A DNA stretch of 62,000 nt from Symsagittifera roscoffensis (Eukaryota > Xenacoelomorpha > Acoela > Convolutidae): positions 47,424,684 through 47,486,683 of the forward strand of contig NC_087063.1 of assembly GCF_963678635.1 (NCBI RefSeq), written 5' to 3'. The position numbers were made by a program, and so were the translations under genes. The notes under the pieces are model-generated. The model searched no databases and had not been told where the DNA came from. It worked only from the letters and a program-made list of their open reading frames with translations. Positions 53,441-62,000 of this stretch are shown here, in pieces; the stretch's first letter is position 1, and every line of letters begins with the position of its first letter.

Positions 53441-54323
53441 TGTGCCATTCTGCCAGACTGGCACAGCACAACCTTCCGGCGACGTAAAAAGAACGACTAA
53501 AGGCCTTATTGACGAAAAAGCATTGCGAAGGAGGGTCGGAATATTCTAGAATTTTTATTTTTAAAATTTCGATTGGAAGAAGAATATTTCTCAGAAATAC
53601 GAAAAACGGCCATTTTGACTGAAAAAGTGACGAAAAGAAGAACAACGACAAATATTGTGAAAAACAGTCGTACAAGAGACGGAAAATACGAAGCCTCTTA
53701 TCGTGGCAACAACGCACGATAAGACACTTGTCAGCGGATACTAGTGGAGAAGGAAGCTTCAGTGGGGAAGGAGTATTCCACGGAACCCTCCCGGGACGCA
53801 AATTAGGAGAGATAAGAGCGTTATCGCTGGAATATTACGGGAGCGGAGGCTTGGTCCCCCAGAGACTGTTTATGTGAAGGGACTGTATAAAACTGACTGT
53901 ATAGCTACTTGGATGTCGTGAAACTTTAATTTAACACCGGTGTAACTTGATATTTTAGAATATGAGTAGCTAGAAAGAGGAAAGGGTCAATCCATCTCCA
54001 ATGGATTTAGTATAGAACTGTCACACAAAAACATGTTAAAATAGGTTGTTCGAGCCGTGTTTTTAATGACAATCACGTAGTCTGAGGATCCGAGACTCAG
54101 CTATGTGGTTGTGTTCGCATGTAAACGAAAGCTGATCAAAAGTCGTTTGACTGATGGCCTAAAAATAGTAACTTTTTACTTAGCCCTAGACAGACCAGAA
54201 AATCAACTGGCAAGGTCGAGACGGAAAAAAAACGAGTAGGATTAAGCTAACTGACGCCTGCCAGTCGTTAATAGGTACTTTTTCTACGCTCCGTCGCTGT
54301 GTAGTATTTGGGCGAATGTTACA
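53441..54323 (+). repeat. 5' LTR of element E2
   Basis: It begins TGTGCCATTCTG and ends GAATGTTACA, 883 bp, the same length and end motifs as E1 LTR unit 3. Only patches match the E1 LTR, such as AATCCATCTCCAATGGATT against GATCCATCTGAAATGGATC, so it belongs to a diverged subfamily. The start contains an inverted repeat, TGTGCCA...TGGCACA. If the hAT right end is at 53452, the first bases here belong to the hAT and the LTR start would be shared with 51969. Confidence 0.72.
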
Positions 54324-54335
54324 TAGACGTTTTTA

Positions 54336-54350
54336 TGGCGCTCCTGGGTG
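54336..54350 (+). other. Primer binding site candidate of E2
   Basis: TGGCGCTCCTGGGTG is identical to the E1 candidate (28196-28210) and sits 12 nt after the LTR. The identity stands out against the diverged surroundings. Confidence 0.72.
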
Positions 54351-54472
54351 GGCCTGTCAAAGGCATAAGACCATCATGATCAGCAAGCGTTTCAGCGACG
54401 AACCCTCCGCTCCGGGCGTATGCCCGAGTTAGAGGCCTTAATGACCGTTATTGTACTGGGGGGAAGGTGCGT

Positions 54473-55606
54473 ACCCTCCGTCCAGTACAATTTAGCTTTT
54501 TAACTCAGTTAACACCGAAAATTCCGGGGGCCGGAGGGTTAGGTGGGAAGTCATGAACCCGCTTGTCCCGAGGTCCCGGGACCAAAAACAATTAAAGAGA
54601 AAGCGTAAAACCAAACAAAAATAGTGTATAACCAACAAAAAACCAAAAAAAAATTTATTTGAAAACAAAAAAGTACAAAAAACAGTAAAAAATCCGAAAA
54701 AGACCAAAAACAGTAAAAAACATAAAGTGACAGTTTATATGTTATTTCCGGACGAGATGTGATCTGACCTTCCTATTTGTTGTTGTTTCAGATTGATTTA
54801 TATCGTTTCTGATAGAAAGATTGTGTGTTTTGGTGAAGGGTTGGATACCCTCCCTCGAGTGTAATTTGAGTGCTTAAGCACGTTAATGGTGATTTTGCCG
54901 GTGGCCGGAGGGTAGAGTGGCAAGCTGATCAACGTGTTCCACACTCAACATGGACATCAAGGACAACATCCGCAACGACTGTTGGGTATCGTTGAAGCAA
55001 TTTTAGTATCGTTCGGGTACTATTTCGTTAAAACTTAAGTGGTGGGGGGCACGATTGGCGCGGTCCGATTGTACCCTCCATCGATTACAAATTTCCGAGT
55101 TAAGGGTCTTAATTCGGGTATTTTGGTGCAAAGGAGGGTATAGTACTATTCATTAATGATTACTAATAGGTTATTATCCTTATTACATATTACTTATCTC
55201 CTAAGTTAGACCCAAAAAACACCCAATTTTGTCGAAAATCATCGATTTTCGATCAAACTGTAGACCCCCAAATTTTTGGATATCCGAGCTTTTTCGAACA
55301 ACAAAAAGATTTTATATAGGGAGTAGCTACGTAGTTCGGTCCCCCTAACTAAAGAAACCGCGTGAGAAAAGACTCAGTAGGAGTTGGAAAAAACCAAAAC
55401 TTTTCGGTCAAAATTTCGATAATTTTCTGAATTTTGTCAATCTGTATCGGATCGAGTTTTTAGAGTTAGAGCAATAAAATTTTTTGCGTTAGGAGCGTGC
55501 TAGCATAACGTGCTCGGTTACTAGAGAAATTCTTGAGTAACCCTCCGATCAGCTCCGTAGATAGAGCTAACGACTTAAGGATCGGAAAAGGAAGGAATCG
55601 GAGGGT
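54473..55606 (+). repeat. Four 67-nt hairpin modules in the E2 leader
   Basis: Modules at 54473-54539, 54847-54913, 55073-55139 and 55540-55606 each start ACCCTCC and end GGAGGGT, and each is exactly 67 nt. The last has a 10-bp perfect closing stem (ACCCTCCGAT with ATCGGAGGGT). The first three also share an interior of AATTT, then TTAA, then a TTTTG-like part. In the second an inner GTGCTTAAGCAC can form its own stem. Confidence 0.85.
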
Positions 55607-56099
55607 CCAAATTTGATAGTTATTGGCCAAATTTTTGTCACCAAACCAATTTTGATCCGGTTTTTTGCACTATTCCAGTGCTGTACAGGGCTACTACGCT
55701 CGTTTCAATTATTTTTAGGCACTTTTGATAGGAATTGCGGAAAAAGTTTCTCAGAACCTATACAGGTGGTGAAAAAAGGCCATTTGGACAAACACGTTTT
55801 TGGCAATTTCTCAAAGACTAGTCATCCGATCGGGATAATTTTGGTACCATAAGTCGACATTTTGGACCACTTTTCCGGACCGCAACCGTTTTTGGGTTGA
55901 TAATCTCGGAAAAGAAAAATTTTTTAGAATTTGTTGGTTCGGAGGGTCCAAATTACAGGTAACCCTCCGAGCGGCAGAAAATTTTATCAAAACATCTTTT
56001 TATTCAACTGGGAGGGTTGACCGTGTCAACCAACCTAGTTTTAAGTCAGGTAGACCGCTTTTGGAGACTTTGTTGCGGTGACATAACCTTTTTTCTTGA

Positions 56100-56445
56100 T
56101 TCTTGAGGAACCATCCGAGGTAACCCTCTGGAGTCAGCTAAGGCCCTTAGCAACCCTCCTTAGTGGAAGATTTCCACGAGGTTATCCAAAGAAGTTAAGA
56201 CAGCCCCCCTGATAGAGAATTTAGCTTGTTTTGACGCTTCCTGAAGTCGATTGAAGGACCTTCTGAGTGAAGCTCAGAAATTTGAAAATTTTGGAGGTAC
56301 CCTCCGAAGTAACCCTCCGGAGCATATTAAGCATCTTATTGACCCTCCTTAGTAAATTTAGGGGGACCCTCCGAAGTGACTTGGGTGATTAAGGTACCCT
56401 CCGAAGTAGGCTAAGTGTCTTAACAACCCTCCGGAGTGTCTTAAA
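56100..56445 (+). repeat. Array of CCCTCCGAAGT motifs with CTTAA/CTTAG spacers
   Basis: Direct copies of ACCCTCCGAAGT or variants (ACCCTCTGGAGT, ACCCTCCTTAGT, ACCCTCCGGAGT) occur nine to ten times in 345 bp, at irregular 20-45 nt spacing. They use the same 8-mer that closes the 67-nt modules, but without GGAGGGT partners inside the array. Confidence 0.8.
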
Positions 56446-56668
56446 CCTTCCAGACAACCCAAAGCTAGAAACTTGAGGAAATCTTCTGTGGCAATTTGGG
56501 AAAAGGAAAATATCCATTTAATCAAAATCATATAAGGATATTAGGCGCTTATTAGGATCATAAGAGCCCATTTTGACCCGGAAATTTGTGATCAACTTTG
56601 GATTCTAGATCGGGTGTATCAGAATACCCGAACAAAAATTTGTTTTGATTGTGATTTTGGTTGTGCGG

Positions 56669-56951
56669 TTGCCTTGAGCTAATTAATAGGAAAGCTCGGG
56701 CAATCCGGGAACGAATAAAGGAATACCTCGGTGAGTGTATTAGGCAAATACACACTCACTTGAGAAGAAAAGTTGTTCCCTACTCTCGTGCACTTGGAGC
56801 AGTCCGGGTGTGGGAGAGCTTTTTCATAGACTTTGAATATTTTCGATCAGAGGTTGCCTTGAGCCATTTAATAGGACAGCTCGGGCAATCGCAGGGCACC
56901 TAAAAGAAGACCTCGGTGGGTGTATTCAGCAAATACACACCCACTTGAGAA
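56669..56951 (+). repeat. Duplicated RNA structure with compensatory change
   Basis: Two copies of about 98 nt (56669-56765 and 56854-56951) each hold two hairpins. The first pairs TTGCC...GAGC with GCTCGGGCAA. The second pairs GTGAGTGTATT with AATACACACTCAC in copy 1, and GTGGGTGTATT with AATACACACCCAC in copy 2. One A-U pair has become G-C on both sides, a compensatory change that supports a real RNA fold. Confidence 0.85.
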
Positions 56952-57436
56952 GACTGTGTCCTGGGCTTTGTTCTTTCGGATCTTTCCGATTGAGGGAAGT
57001 CTTTTTCTTTAAGACTAAGTTTTATTGATCTGTTTCTGAGTGATCACTGCTTTTTATCAAAGATTGTTTAATTTTAACAAAGCAGTGACTTGATAAATTG
57101 CGTGGCGATAAATTGATACTGACAAAAGGTCGCTGTCACCTGTAGGATATTCTTATCTGGTTATCTATTGTGTTTGGTGTGTTGATTGGATCTTGTGAAA
57201 ATGTTGTGATACTGTTATAAAATACGACAAGGTTGAGCTAGCATTATATCAATACTGAGCAGGCCCTGTGTGTGTGTAACTCTAACGGAGTCACTAATAT
57301 TGTCATTGAGAAATCTAAGAGACACTCTTAATACTTACGAGATCGAGGAGGCAGCGTTAAGTAATTTAACTTGAATTTGTTTGCGGCTTGTGTGCGTCGC
57401 CATTAAATCATACGAAAATTGTTTTTGTAACAAAGC

Positions 57437-60400
57437 ATGCAGCGCCGGGACTCGTTAGGATCGACTACTAAGATCCCCAGGCTGAGTAAGGGCAGCACGC
57501 AAAAATTTAAAACTAGGCGTAGCCAGTCCTCGTTTAGCAGCGCCTCCGACGTGTTTGCCGAAAACGAATCGACTAAAGGTCAACCTGATCTTTCAGTGAG
57601 CGGAATGAGATTGAGGAGCGAGAAAAACCTCGATGGCGATCAAAGGCGGAGCGCCGAAACCGGAACCGCGAGCGAAACGCTTGTGGACCCCTTTGACGAG
57701 GAAGAACAGACGCTCATTCGACCCGACTTTGAGCCGAGCGAGGACCTCGAGCGGGAGGAAGTCGAGAGGACGGAGGAGACCTCGGAGCGTTCCGAGGTCG
57801 AGCCGCGAGAGGAAGTTTTATTCAAGGGAATATCCAAATCGGAGACCAAGAGTCGCAGGTGGAGGGGAGAATACTCACATTCGGCTAGTACCCACTCATC
57901 CCTGGCCAAGCAGAGCAACAATGCAATGATGTCGAGTATAAGCCCGAGTGAAGAACAACCGGGTTCGAAGGCCAAGAAGAGTTGGAAGTCATTGTACGAC
58001 GAGCGCATGGCGTCACTACCAACTGTAGGTTTAACTTCCAGTTATGACTACCCGGAGACATCCCATCCGGATGTGAACTTCACACCGTGCCCAAGGAACG
58101 ATAAGAACAGGAAGGCGTCATCAGCCTCGCCGACCAGGCCCATGTCAGATGGGATAACGATGGGAGCGTCATCAACCTTCGACAGATTAATGACGTCCAT
58201 GAGTAAGCAAAAAGGCGGTGCGTCATCAAGCACCAGGCTGCAGCCGCAGTTGACCTCATCTACTCTGGGACTAACCCCGTCATTTGGGGCCACTGGCGAC
58301 ATAAGTGACATGTTCGCTGGCGTAATGAATGGTCTGGATGAACTGAGACGGGACATGACTAAAAGAATAGATCAAGTTGATGAGAGAGCTCACAAGGGTC
58401 AAGAGAATCTGAGAGACGAACTAACGCAGGTCAAGTCGCAGGCGAGGGTTGATCAGGCTCAGTTGATTCGCAACAGCGATCAATGCCTGGCGGAGAGCCT
58501 GGCACAGGCAAACAAGGAGTCATACGAAAGAGAGGCTAGGATGACCAGAGAGATCGAACGATTGTTGAACGATCATGATAGTACCTACGCCCACACGATG
58601 ACCAGCCTGGAGAAGAGGTTAGATGCAAAGTCTGACTTAATGATGCGGAAGCTTGACGCGATCCTGAATGGGAGTAGTTGGCAGGAGCATTCCAACCCAA
58701 GGGAGCGTTCACGCCATGCGAATGTTGGAGATGGTACGGGCGGCAATGCCAGAGCCCAGCAAGGCTCGAGAACGAACTACGAACCTAGAAACAAGGAGCG
58801 GCCAAGGGCAGCCCCGCAGAGGCCTGGCTGGACGAATCCAGTCCCGCCGGAGGCAGATGCCACCCCGGAGACAAGGTTGCCAACCGTGCCACAAGTCAGT
58901 TCAGTACCAGATCTGACTACAGTCTCACAGGACACAACGATGTATGCCTCGATGTTTGAGCCTCTAAACAGATCTCTCGAAACATTCATCACCAAGCTCT
59001 CGAAGTCAACCGAGAGAGGAGAGAGGTCAAGAAGGACACTGAAAAAGCCGAAGTCATATAAAGACGAGTCAGACGGCTGCATTGATACTTGGATAGATGT
59101 GATGAAGTTACACTTTGAGGAAGAGAATCTCTCCAAGAAACAAGAGTGCAGCGCGCTGACGAGCAACCTGGAGGGTACTGCATTAAGTTGCGTAATGGCG
59201 AAAAGAGCCAATGAGACCAATGAGAGAGACAGCGCTCGCAAAATATTCGACATCCTGCTGAATCGTTTCGGCTCTGGAGTACAAGGGCACCAGGATATGG
59301 TGAAGTTCGAGAAGAGGCGTCAAAGAGATGAAGAATCAATAGATAAATTCTTGGACGACCTTGAATTGCTCAAGAGGAGAAGCAACCCGGATGAGAGAAT
59401 ATCCGAGCGAAACTTGGCGATTGCTTCGAAGTTCATGGATGGAGTAAGGGGTGAGGAGTTGAAGACGATGTTGGCCACTCACTTCACCCTGTCGCTTGAC
59501 CAGGTACCCACGCCTGACGACTTGCGTATGAAGTCACGCGAGTATTTACTCATAAAACCGAGGGCGCAAAATCGTTACAGCAATTATGGCAACTATAGCG
59601 GGACAAACACTGGTGTGAATTCCAGTTGGTACAAACCTCGCGATGACATGGACAAGAGGAGGTCGTGTGCGAATTGTGGTTCGATGGACCATCATGTTTC
59701 TGCGTGTTCTGCATACAAACAGAACATGAGGGCCATAGGCTACTTTCTCGAGGACGCCGACGCGACCGACGAGGATCATGAAGAGTACGTCAGAGGGCTC
59801 ATCATGAAATATGGTCCGAGGTGTTTCTTCTGTAATTTGGAGGGACACTTCAAGTCGGATTGTACTCAATTTTGGGACGCAGTAGCGGACGCGAAACATC
59901 CCCGCCACGAAGAGGCGCTTTCGGGTGTCAAGGCCAGTCGAGCACGTCTGATGAACGAGGCTGAATCTCGGAGAAAGGAGACGACACCGAGCACCTTCAC
60001 GACCAAAAAGGTTAGGACATGGCCTGACGAGGTGGTAGCCTCGAACCTCGAAGCAGAGTCGTCTAGCCCACTCAAGGTGGATTACGGCCTGGCGGCAAGG
60101 ACAGCGCTGCAGAATGTCAAACAGGACCTAGCCACGAAAGAAGTGGAGCAATGGGTAAGGTTGGAGCTGGAGAGCACAGATCTTCGGGAAAGTTTTAATG
60201 TCCTGGGTAAAACGACAAAAGCAGAAGACAAAGAGGAACCCAAGAAACAGGGACTAAAACTGAACGTTATATCTGGTAAGACTTTCGGCATGACGAAAGC
60301 GGGGACCAAAATAATGTCCATCATCTCAGTCGCAGGGCACCAGGTGGTCAAGAACTTGAGTGAACCATCCGAGATTACACTAGTCCACCTGGACATCTAT

Positions 60401-62000
60401 GCCGACTACCTGAAGGAGAAGGATCCCAAGCTGGACTCCAGGGCAGTGCGAGCGCTGCTCACAACGGGAGGTCCGAGGCTGATGAAAGTGGACGGACATT
60501 ATATCGATGTCCATGGCCCTTACCCGATCCTGATGAATGTGGATGGCATCAATATCTACACGAAAGCTCACATAACTGATGCGAATGATCAGATTGGCCG
60601 GATATACATTGGTCAAGAGGAGCTGAAGGTTAGACGAATCGGACACAACGCGATGCTCGAACAAGATGCGGTGCATATTGGTTGTGAGGCCGATCTGGCC
60701 GCACACGTTCTGGACGTGCAAGGCAGACAACTTTCAGTAAAGGGACTGCTAGACACGGGAGCAGTGGTTAGTGTCATGCCAGTCAAAATTTGGACTGACA
60801 TGGGTTTCGAAAGGTCGGATCTCATACCGACAAACATCAGGTTGGCAGCTGCCAATCAGGGAGCGATCTATGTCACCGGACGAACCCCGATCATTTCACT
60901 GCAGCTCGGAGGAAGACATCTTTGGATGAGCTTCCTAGTAGTAGAGAATTTGGACGAATCCGACCAGTTCATCTTAGGAAGGGATTTCGTTCGCAACTTT
61001 GACGTCACGATCGATCTCAATGACGGATTGATTAGGATCAAAGATCCTGAGAGGAAGTATGAGAAAAGACCCCTTAATAAGATCTTAATTAATCAGGCCA
61101 AGGTGCCGATTTTTCTGGATCGAAAAGTTAGATTAAAACCAAACCAAGCCGTAGTAGCGACGTTTAGGATGAGGAACTTGAATAAACTCAGCAATGACAG
61201 ACAGGTGTGTCTGGTACCAAATCCAAACAGTAAAAGCTCGGCTATTTTAGGAAGAAGCTTCTCACTCACTCAGAGCGGACTGTGTGTGAGTGTGTTATTG
61301 AACACAGAAGCAACAACAGTGACAATACAGAGGGGAAAGAAACTTGGCTACGCTTTGCCTCTGAACAAAGACTTTCAGAGTGTGGAGAACTTGAAAAAGT
61401 TTGATGTAACTAAATGTCCATTGCATGCGAACCAAGAATGTATAATGAAAAGAGTGAATGAATTGAAATCTTCTAAGAAATTGTTTTCAATGAAGTCGAA
61501 AACAGATGATGGGCTGTCTAGTTGTTCCAACTTCCCTGAGAGACCGACGGAGGCAGAGTTAGCAGCGAATAAACCTGTCCTACCTGAGATAGAACATCTA
61601 AAGGGTAAAATATCAGACAAGGAACTAGATTCGCTCAGAGCGGTGCTAAATCGGAACGCAGACGTTTTTTCGAAACACAAGGCTGACATAGGTTGTTGCA
61701 ATTTTGTAGAGCACGAGATTGAGATAGAAGAGGGCTCGGTACCTCATAGGGAAGGGGCGAGAAGAATGACCCCAAACAAGTCAGAAGCGTGTAGGAAGGA
61801 AATCGAGATGTTAATGGAGTACGACATGATCGAGCCGTCGAAGTCCCCATGGGCTTGTGGCGTGGTCATGGCGAAAAAGAAAGGGGGACAACTCCGATTT
61901 TGTTGTGATTTCCGTTATCTGAACGCAGTGACTATAAAGGACGCATACCCGATTCCCCGCATCGATGAGAGCTTGTCCAAGCTGGGAGACGCGAAGTTCT
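57437..62000 (+). CDS. E2 gag-protease-RT polyprotein, open to the window edge
   Basis: From ATG 57437 I read a single frame with no stop to 62000, at least 1,521 codons. In order: acidic Ser-rich N-terminus (residues 1-290), coiled coil (about 295-420), linker, capsid (about 535-690, with YKDESDGCIDTWIDVMKLHF), and zinc knuckle 1 (CANCGSMDHHVSAC, residue 744). Zinc knuckle 2 (CFFCNLEGHFKSDC, about 796), retropepsin (LLDTGAVVSVMP, Asp about 1106; FILGRDF) and the RT start (SPWACGVVMAKKKGGQLRF, DFRYLNAVTIKDAYPIPR) follow. Frame checks at 59648, 60752 and 61982 agree. Gag and pol are fused without a frameshift or stop, unlike most retroelements. The RT catalytic box and everything after it lie outside the window. 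Confidence 0.88.
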   Translation, partial: MQRRDSLGSTTKIPRLSKGSTQKFKTRRSQSSFSSASDVFAENESTKGQPDLSVSGMRLRSEKNLDGDQRRSAETGTASETLVDPFDEEEQTLIRPDFEPSEDLEREEVERTEETSERSEVEPREEVLFKGISKSETKSRRWRGEYSHSASTHSSLAKQSNNAMMSSISPSEEQPGSKAKKSWKSLYDERMASLPTVGLTSSYDYPETSHPDVNFTPCPRNDKNRKASSASPTRPMSDGITMGASSTFDRLMTSMSKQKGGASSSTRLQPQLTSSTLGLTPSFGATGDISDMFAGVMNGLDELRRDMTKRIDQVDERAHKGQENLRDELTQVKSQARVDQAQLIRNSDQCLAESLAQANKESYEREARMTREIERLLNDHDSTYAHTMTSLEKRLDAKSDLMMRKLDAILNGSSWQEHSNPRERSRHANVGDGTGGNARAQQGSRTNYEPRNKERPRAAPQRPGWTNPVPPEADATPETRLPTVPQVSSVPDLTTVSQDTTMYASMFEPLNRSLETFITKLSKSTERGERSRRTLKKPKSYKDESDGCIDTWIDVMKLHFEEENLSKKQECSALTSNLEGTALSCVMAKRANETNERDSARKIFDILLNRFGSGVQGHQDMVKFEKRRQRDEESIDKFLDDLELLKRRSNPDERISERNLAIASKFMDGVRGEELKTMLATHFTLSLDQVPTPDDLRMKSREYLLIKPRAQNRYSNYGNYSGTNTGVNSSWYKPRDDMDKRRSCANCGSMDHHVSACSAYKQNMRAIGYFLEDADATDEDHEEYVRGLIMKYGPRCFFCNLEGHFKSDCTQFWDAVADAKHPRHEEALSGVKASRARLMNEAESRRKETTPSTFTTKKVRTWPDEVVASNLEAESSSPLKVDYGLAARTALQNVKQDLATKEVEQWVRLELESTDLRESFNVLGKTTKAEDKEEPKKQGLKLNVISGKTFGMTKAGTKIMSIISVAGHQVVKNLSEPSEITLVHLDIYADYLKEKDPKLDSRAVRALLTTGGPRLMKVDGHYIDVHGPYPILMNVDGINIYTKAHITDANDQIGRIYIGQEELKVRRIGHNAMLEQDAVHIGCEADLAAHVLDVQGRQLSVKGLLDTGAVVSVMPVKIWTDMGFERSDLIPTNIRLAAANQGAIYVTGRTPIISLQLGGRHLWMSFLVVENLDESDQFILGRDFVRNFDVTIDLNDGLIRIKDPERKYEKRPLNKILINQAKVPIFLDRKVRLKPNQAVVATFRMRNLNKLSNDRQVCLVPNPNSKSSAILGRSFSLTQSGLCVSVLLNTEATTVTIQRGKKLGYALPLNKDFQSVENLKKFDVTKCPLHANQECIMKRVNELKSSKKLFSMKSKTDDGLSSCSNFPERPTEAELAANKPVLPEIEHLKGKISDKELDSLRAVLNRNADVFSKHKADIGCCNFVEHEIEIEEGSVPHREGARRMTPNKSEACRKEIEMLMEYDMIEPSKSPWACGVVMAKKKGGQLRFCCDFRYLNAVTIKDAYPIPRIDESLSKLGDAKF

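Larger units (their letters stand above)
51980..53452 (+). mobile_element. hAT transposon, internally deleted
   Basis: The left end CAGGGATTTCAATACAATAT has the CAG start of hAT elements. The right end is best read as ATATCTGTGCCATTCTG, finishing CTG at 53452, though an end at 53440 is also possible. Both ends are packed with (T)CAATATC motifs (51986-52120, 53343-53440). The transposase has a BED finger and the C-terminal dimerisation motif but lacks the core. The 8-bp target duplication is not clean (GCCCGTCG on the left, GCCAGACT or CCAGACTG on the right). Confidence 0.75.
54324..57436 (+). other. E2 leader, 3.1 kb, highly structured
   Basis: No gene is visible; the small ORFs (55613-55852, 56661-56903) are short and not conserved. 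The leader holds four 67-nt hairpin modules with ACCCTCC/GGAGGGT ends, an array of CCCTCCGAAGT motifs (56100-56445), a duplicated RNA structure (56669-56951) and a 3' splice-like site (54791). Such a long structured leader suggests roles in packaging, translation start or splicing. Confidence 0.65.
53441..62000 (+). mobile_element. Element E2: Ty3/gypsy-like element related to E1, 5' half
   Basis: LTR, PBS, leader and an intact gag-pol start lie in the order and orientation of E1, and the proteins match domain by domain. The zinc knuckles and the codons that are stops in E1 (near 34400 and 34459) are intact here. Whether E2 also carries the macro and SGNH ORFs cannot be seen because the window ends in the RT. 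Confidence 0.85.

Noticed and set aside
55200-55340. Self-complementary CGAAAATCATCGATTTTCG as an origin or transposon end
   Set aside because: A short isolated palindrome (about 55233-55251) in AT-rich leader, with no matching second copy or flanking duplication.
57633-57929. Arg-rich 98-aa ORF in E2 as a separate gene
   Set aside because: It overlaps the long gag-pol frame in another phase. Its Arg richness is a product of the GAG/CGA-rich gag sequence.

Overview
The window contains no recognisable host gene. It is a patchwork of transposable elements from an invertebrate animal genome. The animal origin is inferred from the BEL/Pao element, a class so far known only from Metazoa, together with Ty3/gypsy elements, a jockey/CR1-like LINE and a hAT transposon. 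The sequence does not fix the species. No tRNA, rRNA or CRISPR array is visible, and bacterial features such as operons and ribosome binding sites do not apply.

Layout, left to right. (1) 1-5456, minus strand: a decayed BEL/Pao element (integrase, RNase H, RT, protease, gag) that runs off the left edge. (2) About 5600-7660, minus: a 5'-truncated LINE (end of the endonuclease, RT, tail). (3) About 7700-8265: a diverged tandem repeat of roughly 45 bp. (4) About 8266-16799, plus: a very AT-rich Ty3/gypsy element (small basic ORF, gag, zinc knuckle, Asn-rich gag tail, aspartic protease, RT, RNase H), cut off before its integrase. (5) 16800-25068, plus: a decayed copy (A) of a huge ORF that has an SGNH/GDSL-hydrolase-like domain, followed by a conserved 3' non-coding region and three LTR-like units in tandem (25503-28184).

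(6) 27302-51968, plus: element E1, an unusually long LTR element. Its order is LTR, primer binding site, repeat-rich leader, gag (coiled coil, capsid, two zinc knuckles), protease, RT, RNase H, integrase, a macro-domain-like ORF, and then the SGNH mega-ORF (copies B and C). Copy C arose by a recent internal tandem duplication of about 3.14 kb. E1 spans about 24.7 kb, or about 21.5 kb without the duplication. Most of its frames are broken. (7) 51980 to about 53450: a hAT transposon with an internally deleted transposase and (T)CAATATC-rich ends, sitting at an LTR boundary. (8) 53441-62000 (edge), plus: element E2, a second family related to E1. It has an 883-bp LTR, a 3.1-kb highly structured leader, and a gag-protease-RT reading frame that I read as open from 57437 to the window edge, about 1,521 codons.

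The main observation is the composite E1/E2-type element. It is a gypsy-like retroelement whose downstream region carries an ADP-ribose-binding-type macro domain and a protein of about 2,900 codons with an SGNH esterase-like domain. A 3' splice site directly precedes the mega-ORF. E2 appears to be an intact relative, and its 3' half lies beyond this window. E2's leader holds four repeated hairpin modules of exactly 67 nt and a duplicated RNA structure with a compensatory base change. All reading-frame statements come from manual reading. No alignment, database search or identity calculation was run.
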